From an uncultured Oscillospiraceae bacterium (GTDB taxonomy: Bacteria; Bacillota; Clostridia; Oscillospirales; Oscillospiraceae), in assembly GCA_910577805.1 (NCBI GenBank), contig CAJTOE010000009.1, positions 1 through 31,038 of the forward strand: DNA of 31,038 bases, given 5' to 3'. The notes beneath the pieces are model-generated. The model had not been told where the DNA came from. It was given only the letters and a program-made list of their open reading frames with translations, and searched no databases. Position numbers and translations under genes: made by a program. Below, one piece after another: positions 14,835 to 22,292 of this stretch (within the stretch, counting starts at the first letter, position 1; the number at the start of each line of letters is the position of its first letter).

Positions 14835-16352
14835 ATGTTAGAGCATATGATTCCGGCCACCGGCCTTCTGTTCACCCTGGAAAATATCCTGTGGATTAAC
14901 ATCGGCGTGTTCATCGGCTCGGTCTTTGCGGCCATCCCCGGTCTAAGCGTCATTCTGTGCGTAATTTTGTTCCTGCCCGTCACCTACTCCATGACCGCCA
15001 TTCCCGGCATGATGTTCCTGCTGGGCATCTACTGCGCCGGCGGCTACGGCGGCAGCGTGTCCGCCATCCTCATCAACACCCCCGGCACTCCCCACGCCGC
15101 GGCTACCATGCTGGACGGCCACCCCCTGTCGGAGCAGGGGCGGACCAAGGCGGCGCTGAAAATCGCCCTGTACGCCTCCACCTTTGGCGGCGTGTTCTCC
15201 GCCCTGATGCTGCTGTTTTTGGGTCCCCAGGTGGCGAAGATTGCCGCCCAGCTGGGAACGGCGGAATATTTTATGGTCTGCGTCTTTGGCCTGACCATCA
15301 TTGCCGGCGTGTCCGGCAAGAGCATGATAAAGGGCCTTATTTCCGCCTGCCTGGGCCTGCTTATCTCCTGCGTCGGCTCCGACCCCATGACCAGCTATGA
15401 CCGCTTTACCTTCGGCATCCCCCGGCTGTACCTGGGGCTGGACCTGGCCATCTGCCTGATTGGCCTGTTCGCCCTGGTGGAGATCATGGCCAAGGCGGAG
15501 AAGCCCCTGGACCGGCTGAACCTGGACGCGTCCCAGATCAAGGACGACGGCGTGATCACCAAGGCGGAGTACAAGCGCATGGCCCGGCCTGTGCTGCTGT
15601 CCTCCATCATTGGCGTGCTGGTGGGCATCATCCCCGGCACCGGCGCCTCGGAGGCCTCCTGGTTCAGCTACAACACCGCGAAAAACATGTCCAGGCACCC
15701 GGAGGAGTTCGGACACGGCTCGGTGGAGGGCATCGCCGCCGCGGAGTCGGCCAACAACGCCGTCACCGGCGCGACCCTCATTCCCCTGCTCACCCTGGGC
15801 ATCCCCGGCGACGGCACCGTGGCAATCATGCTCTCCGCCCTTATGATCAACGGTCTGAACCCCGGTCTGAGCTTGTTCACCACCCAGGGGGACATCATGT
15901 ACGCCATCATGCTGGGCCTGATCCTGGTCAACCTGTTCATGTGCCTCCAGGGCAAATTCCTGACCACGCTGTTTGCCAAGGTGGTGTCCATTCCCCAGGA
16001 AATCCTGACCCCCATCATTGTGATCTTCTGCTTTGCGGGGGCCTACTCCGTGAACGGAAACTATTTTGATGTGGGCGTGGCCCTGATCTTCGGCATTCTG
16101 GCCTGGGTGCTGCGCAAGCTGGAGCTGCCCCCGGTGCCCATTCTGCTGGGCCTGGTGCTGGGCAGCATGACGGAGACCAATTTCCGCCGGGCCCTGCTCA
16201 TCTCCAACGGCAATCCCAGCATCTTTTTCAGCAGCGTGTACTGTATCATCTTCCTGGTCCTCATCGTGGCGGCGGTAGGTACGATCGTCCGGGGCAAGAT
16301 GAACGAGAAAAAAGCCAGTGCCCAGAAGGAGGACGAACACCATGCCCAATAA
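14835..16352 (+). CDS. TctA-type large permease subunit
   Basis: The 505-aa protein is the large permease of the tripartite tricarboxylate transporter family, with about 11-12 membrane segments. It has the family signature loop with NTPGTPHAAATMLDGHP (about residues 79-95) and the second GIIPGTGASEASWFSYNTAK repeat-like segment, and later LGIPGDGTVAIML. TctA couples solute uptake to an ion gradient. The start ATG follows GGGGGGGCGGAG (14822-14833). The last 11 bp overlap the sulfatase gene, which suggests coupled translation of transporter and sulfatase. Confidence 0.92.
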   Translation: MLEHMIPATGLLFTLENILWINIGVFIGSVFAAIPGLSVILCVILFLPVTYSMTAIPGMMFLLGIYCAGGYGGSVSAILINTPGTPHAAATMLDGHPLSEQGRTKAALKIALYASTFGGVFSALMLLFLGPQVAKIAAQLGTAEYFMVCVFGLTIIAGVSGKSMIKGLISACLGLLISCVGSDPMTSYDRFTFGIPRLYLGLDLAICLIGLFALVEIMAKAEKPLDRLNLDASQIKDDGVITKAEYKRMARPVLLSSIIGVLVGIIPGTGASEASWFSYNTAKNMSRHPEEFGHGSVEGIAAAESANNAVTGATLIPLLTLGIPGDGTVAIMLSALMINGLNPGLSLFTTQGDIMYAIMLGLILVNLFMCLQGKFLTTLFAKVVSIPQEILTPIIVIFCFAGAYSVNGNYFDVGVALIFGILAWVLRKLELPPVPILLGLVLGSMTETNFRRALLISNGNPSIFFSSVYCIIFLVLIVAAVGTIVRGKMNEKKASAQKEDEHHAQ

Positions 16353-17694
16353 TATTATTTTCTACTTCACCGACCAGCAGCGCTGGGACACCTGCGGCTG
16401 CTACGGCCAGCCTCTGAACATCACCCCCAATCTGGACCGCCTGGCCCAGGAGGGCGTCAAGTTTGACAACGCCTTCACCCCCCAGCCGGTGTGCGGTCCC
16501 TGCCGGGCCTTGTTCCAGACCGGCAGGTACCCCACCGAGACCGGCTGCTTCCGCAACAACGTCATGCTGCCCGCCGGGGTCAAGACCCTGGGAAGCTACA
16601 TCGAGGAGGCGGGCTACGAGACGGCCTATATCGGCAAGTGGCACCTGGCCAGCGACGGGGAGCTGGAGAAGCCCCCCACCATCGACCACACCGTCACCGC
16701 CATCCCGCGGGAGCTGCGGGGGGGGTACACCGGCTTCTGGCGCGCCGCCGACGTGCTGGAGTTCACCTCCCACGGCTACGACGGCTTTGTCTTTGACGAG
16801 AACGACCAGCGCGTGGATTTCAAGGGCTACCGGGCCGACTGCATCAACGATATGGCCCTGGAGTTTTTCGACCGGTACGACGGCCAAAAGCCCTTCTTTA
16901 TGACCGTCTCCCAGATTGAGCCTCACCACCAGAACGACCGCAGGCACTACGAGGGGCCGGAGGGCTCTAAGGAAAAATTCAAAAATTTTATCCTGCCGGA
17001 GGATTTGAAGGCCCTGGGGGGCAACGCCGCCGAGGAGTACCCCGACTACCTGGGCCAGTGCGCCAGTCTGGACGAGAACCTGGGCCGGCTGATGGACAAG
17101 CTCAAGGAAAAGGGATTATATGACAATACAGTGATCCTGTTTGCCTCCGACCACGGCTCCCACTTCCTCACCCGCAACCGGGACGAGCATCTCAACGGCT
17201 ACGACGACTACAAGCGCTCCTGCCATGACGCCTGCCTCCATGTGCCCCTGGTCATTGCCGGCGGACCCTTCCGGGGAGGCCGCGTTGTGGAGGAGCTGGT
17301 GAGCACCGCCAGCCTGCCCAAGACCATCCTGGCCCTGGCCGGCGTGGACGTGGGAGACGCCATGATCGGGGAAAACCTCCTTGACGTGGTGGAGAAAAAG
17401 GACCATAATAGACCCAACGAGATTTTTGCGCAGATTTCCGAGAGCCGGGTGGGCCGGTGCATCCGCAGCGCCCGCTATACCTACTCCGTGTACGCCCCCG
17501 GCGTGAACGGCGGCGAGGCGGCGGCGGCGGACCTGTACGCGGACGATTTCCTCTACGACATGGAGAAGGATCCCCACCAGCTGAACAATGTGGCTGCCGA
17601 CCCGGCCTACGCCGGGGTGAAGGCGGAGCTGCGGGACCGGCTGCTGTACTGGATCGAACAAGCGGAGGGGACCCGGCCTGTCATAACCGACTGA
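16342..17694 (+). CDS. Cys-type sulfatase, no signal peptide
   Basis: The 450-aa product belongs to the alkaline phosphatase/sulfatase superfamily. The sulfatase signature CGPCRALFQTG places the formylglycine-precursor cysteine at C51 with P53 and R55. Metal and active-site residues seen are D11 (FTDQQRWD), K99 and H101 (GKWH), and D270-H271 (SDHGSH). The N-terminus MPNNIIFYFTDQQ has no signal sequence, so it acts in the cytoplasm on an imported substrate. Sulfate-ester or phosphonate-monoester hydrolysis is possible; sulfatase is favoured by the maturase encoded nearby. The ATG at 16342 follows GAAGGAGGA (16325-16333) and lies inside the end of tctA. Confidence 0.88.
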   Translation: MPNNIIFYFTDQQRWDTCGCYGQPLNITPNLDRLAQEGVKFDNAFTPQPVCGPCRALFQTGRYPTETGCFRNNVMLPAGVKTLGSYIEEAGYETAYIGKWHLASDGELEKPPTIDHTVTAIPRELRGGYTGFWRAADVLEFTSHGYDGFVFDENDQRVDFKGYRADCINDMALEFFDRYDGQKPFFMTVSQIEPHHQNDRRHYEGPEGSKEKFKNFILPEDLKALGGNAAEEYPDYLGQCASLDENLGRLMDKLKEKGLYDNTVILFASDHGSHFLTRNRDEHLNGYDDYKRSCHDACLHVPLVIAGGPFRGGRVVEELVSTASLPKTILALAGVDVGDAMIGENLLDVVEKKDHNRPNEIFAQISESRVGRCIRSARYTYSVYAPGVNGGEAAAADLYADDFLYDMEKDPHQLNNVAADPAYAGVKAELRDRLLYWIEQAEGTRPVITD

Positions 17695-17725
17695 GGAAGC
17701 CTGCAAAAACGCCGGGGAGGGCGCC

Positions 17726-18835
17726 ATGAAGGAGTTGGACGGGAAATCGGAGATGGTCTACCTGTGGGTACGGGCCTATATCGAGGAAAATAAATTTTCC
17801 AGCAATACGAAGATCCCCTCGGAAAACACCCTGAGCCGGAGGCTTGCGGTCAGCCGGGAGACGGTGCGCCGCGCCCTGACCCGGCTGACGGAGGAGGGAG
17901 TGCTGTGCCGGGTCAAGGGCAGCGGTACCTACATCAACAAGGAGGAGGCCCTGTCCAGAGAGCTGGGCGGCTCCGGCGGACGGACCAAGATCGGCCTGAT
18001 CCTCCAGGGCCAGGACGGCAACGCCAACTCCAGCCTGATGGACGGCATCCGCAGCATCCTGCCTCCCGACCAGGTGGACCTGCGCACGTTTCTTACCGAC
18101 AACAAGTTCTCCAACGAGCGCCGGTGCCTCCAGGCCGTGGTGAACCAGGGCTTTCGGGGCTTTATTGTGGACGGCGTAAAGGCCAGCCTGCTCAACCCCA
18201 ACCTGGACTGCTACCAGAAAATCTATCAAAAGCGCATTCCCGTGATTTTTTACAACAATTATTATAAAAACCTGAAATATCCGCGGGTGGTGGTCAACGA
18301 CCTGCGGTGCGCCAAGGAGCTGATTGGCCTGCTGATCCGGGAGGGCCACCGGAATATCGCGGGGATTTTCGTCTCAGACAACTATCAGAGCATCGAAAAG
18401 TTCCAGGGGATGGCGGCCGCCCTCCAGGAAAACGGTGTGGAGTACCAGGACGACTATACCAAGTGGTGCGTGTCCAACGAGGCCCACGACCCCCGGTTTG
18501 CCCGGTCCATTGACCGCTTCCTCAAGGGCCTGCCCCACTGCACGGCGGTGGTTTGCTGCAACTATATGATCTATCAGCTGGTGCGGCAGGTGCTGGAGAA
18601 GCAGAAGAAGCGGGTGCCGGAGGACTGCTCCCTGGTGTGCTTCGACTACTCCAGCGAGGACTGGGAGACGGAAGGGGTGACCTGCTCCATCCACCAGGGC
18701 TACCGCATCGGGCAGGAGGTGGCCTCCCGGCTGATGCGGATGATTCGCAACCGGGACTGCGACGATATCAATTACACCTATGTCCTGGCCCCGGAAATTT
18801 ATCTGGGCCGCTCTGTCGGTCCGGCCAGGCGATAG
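17726..18835 (+). CDS. GntR-type regulator with LacI-like sensor domain
   Basis: The 369-aa protein has an N-terminal GntR winged helix (about 1-75, with IPSENTLSRRLAVSRETVRRAL split over the recognition region and GVLCRVKGSGTYI). A periplasmic-binding-protein-like sensor domain follows (about 85-360, starting TKIGLILQG and containing VVNDLRCAKELIGLLIREGHRNIAGI). This AraR-like hybrid layout is usual for repressors that sense small molecules, often sugars. It lies in the operon between the sulfatase and its maturase, so it probably controls this locus. The ATG follows GGGGAGGGC (17714-17722). Confidence 0.88.
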   Translation: MKELDGKSEMVYLWVRAYIEENKFSSNTKIPSENTLSRRLAVSRETVRRALTRLTEEGVLCRVKGSGTYINKEEALSRELGGSGGRTKIGLILQGQDGNANSSLMDGIRSILPPDQVDLRTFLTDNKFSNERRCLQAVVNQGFRGFIVDGVKASLLNPNLDCYQKIYQKRIPVIFYNNYYKNLKYPRVVVNDLRCAKELIGLLIREGHRNIAGIFVSDNYQSIEKFQGMAAALQENGVEYQDDYTKWCVSNEAHDPRFARSIDRFLKGLPHCTAVVCCNYMIYQLVRQVLEKQKKRVPEDCSLVCFDYSSEDWETEGVTCSIHQGYRIGQEVASRLMRMIRNRDCDDINYTYVLAPEIYLGRSVGPARR

Positions 18836-18840
18836 CGAAA

Positions 18841-18866
18841 GCGGGCCGTCCAAAGGGACGGCCCGC
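18841..18866 (+). promoter_or_regulatory. Hairpin between regulator and sulfatase maturase genes
   Basis: GCGGGCCGTCC (18841-18851) is the exact reverse complement of GGACGGCCCGC (18856-18866), loop AAAG. Only two T residues follow, so termination would be partial at best. It may reduce expression of the downstream maturase relative to the sulfatase. Confidence 0.6.
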
Positions 18867-18894
18867 TTCCAAGCAAGGAGAGGAGGGGGGCCTT

Positions 18895-20010
18895 ATGCCG
18901 CCCCTGAGTATTTTAGTCAAGCCGGCCTCCAGCGCCTGCAATCTGCGCTGTGCCTACTGCTTTTACGCCGACGAGGCCAGCAACCGGGCCGTCCCAAGCT
19001 ATGGGCGCATGTCCCCCCAGGTGGTCCGGGCCTTGCTGGAGCAGACGGCGGGCACGGCGGAGGGCGGGGTCAGCTTTTTGTTCCAGGGCGGGGAGCCTAC
19101 CCTGGCGGGGCTGGATTTTTACCGGGATTTTACGGCCCAGGCCGGAGAACTTCTCCCCAAGGGGCTGCGGGTCCAGTACGCCATCCAGACCAACGGGATA
19201 GTGCTGGATGAGGCGTGGTGCCGCTTTTTGAAGGAGCGGCAGTTTTTGGTGGGTCTCTCCCTGGACGGGAACCGGGCGTGCCACGACCGTTTCCGCCGGG
19301 ACGGGGCGGGAAAGGGCACCTATGACCGGGTGTTACGGGCGGCCCGCCTGCTGGAGCAGGCCGGGGTGGAGTACAATGTGCTGACCGTGGTGACCGGCTA
19401 TCTGGCCAAGCATATCCAGAGCGTCTTTGGGGCGCTGTGCAAGGAGGGCTTTCGGTTCCAGCAGTACATCCCGTGCCTGGACCCCCTGGGGGAGGACCGG
19501 GGAGGCCAAGGCTACTCCCTGTCCCCGGAGGAGTACGGGGCGTTTTTAAAAAACCTCTTTGACCTGTGGTATCGGGAGCTGGAGCAGGGCCGCTACTGGT
19601 CCATCCGCTATTTCGACAATCTGGTGTGGATGCTGGGGGGCCGGGACCCGGAGCAGTGCTCCATGGGGGGGCGCTGCGGCTTGCAGTACCTGGTGGAGGC
19701 GGACGGCAGCGTCTATCCCTGCGATTTCTACGGCCTGGACCAGTACCGGCTGGGGAATCTGTTGGAACACGACTGGGCGCAGCTGGACCGGACCAGGGAG
19801 GCGCTGGGCTTTGTGGAAGCTTCCCGGCGGGTGCCGGAGGACTGCCGCCGCTGCGCGTGGTACGCGCTGTGCCGCAACGGCTGCCGCCGGGACCGCCTGG
19901 AGGAGCCGGACGGATTGGGCCGGAACTACTACTGCCAGGCCTACGCCCAATTTTTCACCTACGCCCTCCCCCGGCTGAAAAAGGCGCGGGGAATGCTGAA
20001 TATGAGGTAA
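18895..20010 (+). CDS. Anaerobic sulfatase-maturating radical SAM enzyme
   Basis: This 371-aa enzyme should oxidise the sulfatase C51 to formylglycine without oxygen. The radical SAM cluster is C15-N-L-R-C19-A-Y-C22. The SAM-contacting GGEP is at 65-68 and QTNG at 98-101. The SPASM-type C-terminal cysteines fall at 255, 261, 276, 317, 320, 326, 330 and 347, with D277 next to C276, as in characterised Cys/Ser-type anSMEs. The ATG at 18895 follows GGAGAGGAGGGG (18877-18888). A far upstream in-frame start overlaps the regulator gene and is not used. Its proximity to a Cys-type sulfatase makes the pairing likely. Confidence 0.94.
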   Translation: MPPLSILVKPASSACNLRCAYCFYADEASNRAVPSYGRMSPQVVRALLEQTAGTAEGGVSFLFQGGEPTLAGLDFYRDFTAQAGELLPKGLRVQYAIQTNGIVLDEAWCRFLKERQFLVGLSLDGNRACHDRFRRDGAGKGTYDRVLRAARLLEQAGVEYNVLTVVTGYLAKHIQSVFGALCKEGFRFQQYIPCLDPLGEDRGGQGYSLSPEEYGAFLKNLFDLWYRELEQGRYWSIRYFDNLVWMLGGRDPEQCSMGGRCGLQYLVEADGSVYPCDFYGLDQYRLGNLLEHDWAQLDRTREALGFVEASRRVPEDCRRCAWYALCRNGCRRDRLEEPDGLGRNYYCQAYAQFFTYALPRLKKARGMLNMR

Positions 20011-20016
20011 ATAGGG

Positions 20017-20802
20017 ATGCTGTTATTTTTTCTTGTGGCGCTGGGGGCCAGCGTTGTAGGCGCTGTGTGCGGGATTGGCGGCGGCGTGATCATCAAGCCG
20101 GTGCTGGATTTGCTCCACCTGGAGTCGGTGTCCACCATCAGCTTTTTGTCCGGCTGCACGGTCCTGTCCATGAGCTGCTATTCTGTGATAAAATCCCTGC
20201 TGGCCGGGGAGAAGCGGGTCTCCCTGAAGACCGGCACGCCTCTGGCCCTGGGCGCGGCTCTGGGCGGGCTGGTGGGCAATCAGCTCTTTGGGCTGGTCCG
20301 GGGGCTGTCCGACAACCCGGACCGTGTGGGCGCGGTGCAGGCGGCCTGTCTGGCGGTCATTACCGTGGGGACTCTGCTGTATACCCGGAACAAGGCCCGG
20401 ATCGCGTCGTACCGCGTGACCAACAAGGGAGTGTGTGTGCTGATCGGTCTGGCCCTGGGGTGTATGTCCAGCTTTTTGGGCATCGGCGGAGGGCCGATCA
20501 ATCTGGTGGTGCTGTACTTCTTTTTCAGCATGGACACCAAAACCGCCGCGGCCAACAGCCTGTATATCATTTTCTTCAGCCAGCTTTGCAGCCTGCTCAC
20601 CACTCTTTTGACAAGCTCTGTGCCGGAGTTCCGCTGGCCGGTGCTGGTCCTGATGGCGGCGGGGGGCTTAGGCGGCGGCGTGCTGGGCAGACAGCTGAAC
20701 CGCCGGATGCAGGGAGAGGCGGTCGAGAAGCTCTTTATGGCGCTGATGGTGGTGATTATCTGCATCAGCGTGTTCAATACATGGCGGTACGCGGCGGGCT
20801 GA
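20017..20802 (+). CDS. TauE/SafE-family membrane exporter
   Basis: The 261-aa protein has about eight hydrophobic segments in two repeats, each opening with a glycine-rich motif (GAVCGIGGGVIIKPVL near residue 15 and SFLGIGGGPINLVVL near residue 152). That pattern defines the TauE/SafE family of sulfite, sulfoacetate and other anion exporters. The gene starts 6 bp after the maturase, so it is in the same operon. The likely role is export of sulfite, sulfate or a related sulfur anion released by the pathway. Other TauE members carry unrelated anions, so the substrate is an inference. Confidence 0.85.
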   Translation: MLLFFLVALGASVVGAVCGIGGGVIIKPVLDLLHLESVSTISFLSGCTVLSMSCYSVIKSLLAGEKRVSLKTGTPLALGAALGGLVGNQLFGLVRGLSDNPDRVGAVQAACLAVITVGTLLYTRNKARIASYRVTNKGVCVLIGLALGCMSSFLGIGGGPINLVVLYFFFSMDTKTAAANSLYIIFFSQLCSLLTTLLTSSVPEFRWPVLVLMAAGGLGGGVLGRQLNRRMQGEAVEKLFMALMVVIICISVFNTWRYAAG

Positions 20803-20803
20803 G

Positions 20804-22141
20804 TCAATCCAGGTAGTGATATTTCCCGGAAAATTTCCAGAAGCAGATGCCGCTGACCACCAGAGCGACGCCCTCCGCCGCGGCGATGGACCACCACACG
20901 CCGTCCAGCTCCAGGAATATGGGCAGGATCAGAACAGCCGCGATCTGAAAGACCAGGGTCCGCAGGAACGAGAGAAAGGCGGAGACCAGGCCGTCGTTGA
21001 GGGCGGTGAAAAAGGCGGAGGCGAAAATATTAAAGCCCATCATCAAAAAGGCCACGGAGTAGATGCGGAACCCCCGGCGGGTCATCTCCAGCAGCGCCAG
21101 GTCGTAGCTGACGAAAATACCCGCCAGCAGTCCGGCCAGCAGCTCCGCCAAAACGGTGAGGACCAGGGACGCGCCCCCAAGCAGGACGAGGCTCTTGGAA
21201 AAGAGGCTTTTCAGCTCGTCGTGGTTCTGCGCCCCGAAGTGGTAGCCCACAATGGGCGCACTGCCGATGGAGTAGCCCACAAATACGCCGATGAAAATAA
21301 AGTTGACGTACATAATGACCCCGTAAGCCGCCACGCCGTCCTCCCCGGCAAAGCGTATGAGCTGAACGTTATAGAGCATGTTCACCAGGGAGATGGAAAT
21401 GTTGGTCATCAGCTCCGAGGAGCCGTTGGTGCAGGTCTGGAATATGGCTTTCGCGTCGAATTTGGCACGGGTGAGCTTCAGGGTGCAGGTGTTGGGCAGG
21501 CGGAAGTAGACCAGGGGGATGATTGCTCCCACGAACTGGCTGATTACCGTGGCTGCCGCCGCGCCCTCCAGACCCCAGTTGAGTCCCGCTACGAACACCG
21601 CGTCCAGCGTGATGTTGGTCAGGCCCGCCGCTACGGTCACCAGAAGGCCGAGGGTGGGCCGTTCTGCTGTGATAAAGAAGCTTTGGAATACGTATTGTAA
21701 TACAAAGGGCGTGAGAGAGGTCATAAGAATACGGCCGTAGGTCACGCAGTAGCCGACCATTTCCCCCTCCGCCCCCAGCAGGATGGCGATAGGCTCCATC
21801 AGTACGATTGCCACGACAGACAGCACGACGCTCAGGAGGATGGACAGGTAAACGAGCATGGAAAACAGCTCGTTGGCCCGCTTGGTGTTTCCCTCCCCTA
21901 AGGTTTTGGAGACCAGGGCACTGCCGCCGGAGCCGATCATAAAGCCGATGGCGCCAAAGACCATGACAAAGGGCATAATGAGGTTGACCGCCGCAAAGGG
22001 GGTCTTGCCGACGAAATTGGAAACAAAGATGCCGTCCACCACGCCGTAGACGGAGGTAAAAATCATCATGACGATGGATGGGAAGGTAAAACGGCATAAT
22101 TTGGAGTAGGTAAAGTGTTCGGAAAGCGATAATAAACCCAT
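20804..22141 (-). CDS. MATE-family efflux transporter
   Basis: The 445-aa protein has about 12 membrane segments in two related halves. It has the MATE-type opening TFPSIVMMIFTSVYGVVDGIFVSNFVG, followed by GFMIGSGGSALVSKTLGEGN. MATE proteins export drugs or metabolites with Na+ or H+ coupling. The ATG at 22141 follows AAAGGAGAAAC on the minus strand. An upstream in-frame start would run through a repeat element and is rejected. It converges with the TauE gene, and only 1 bp separates the two stop codons. The substrate is unknown. Confidence 0.92.
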   Translation of the reverse strand: MGLLSLSEHFTYSKLCRFTFPSIVMMIFTSVYGVVDGIFVSNFVGKTPFAAVNLIMPFVMVFGAIGFMIGSGGSALVSKTLGEGNTKRANELFSMLVYLSILLSVVLSVVAIVLMEPIAILLGAEGEMVGYCVTYGRILMTSLTPFVLQYVFQSFFITAERPTLGLLVTVAAGLTNITLDAVFVAGLNWGLEGAAAATVISQFVGAIIPLVYFRLPNTCTLKLTRAKFDAKAIFQTCTNGSSELMTNISISLVNMLYNVQLIRFAGEDGVAAYGVIMYVNFIFIGVFVGYSIGSAPIVGYHFGAQNHDELKSLFSKSLVLLGGASLVLTVLAELLAGLLAGIFVSYDLALLEMTRRGFRIYSVAFLMMGFNIFASAFFTALNDGLVSAFLSFLRTLVFQIAAVLILPIFLELDGVWWSIAAAEGVALVVSGICFWKFSGKYHYLD

Positions 22142-22168
22142 GAATGTTTCTCCTTTTGATGTGTTTGC

Positions 22169-22217
22169 GGGGGAAGGTGGCTGGCCGCAGGCCAGACGGA
22201 TGAGGGTGAAAAACCCC
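22169..22217. repeat. Intergenic palindromic element, copy 2 (right-end fragment)
   Basis: GGGGGAAGGTGGC, a CTGGCC-GCA-GGCCAG hairpin, and GACGGATGAGGGTGAAAA match the right end of the copy at 29813-29974 in order. Only one end is present. It lies in the MATE 5' leader region. Confidence 0.75.
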
Positions 22218-22251
22218 CAAGGGCCGCACCACTGAACCATATTATTCACAT

Positions 22252-22283
22252 AAAAAAGCGGGACGGCCCTCCGTCCCGCTTTT
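22252..22283. terminator. Terminator downstream of pnp
   Basis: AAAAGCGGGACGG (22254-22266) is the exact reverse complement of CCGTCCCGCTTTT (22271-22283), loop CCCT. On the minus strand it ends in a T-run, 10 bp after the pnp stop, and can act in both directions. Confidence 0.88.
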
Positions 22284-22292
22284 CTCATTCTC

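Noticed and set aside
14943..16349. A 468-aa minus-strand open frame opposite tctA
   Set aside because: Composition (Gly, His, Gln, Asp) is typical of an antisense frame; tctA is the real gene.
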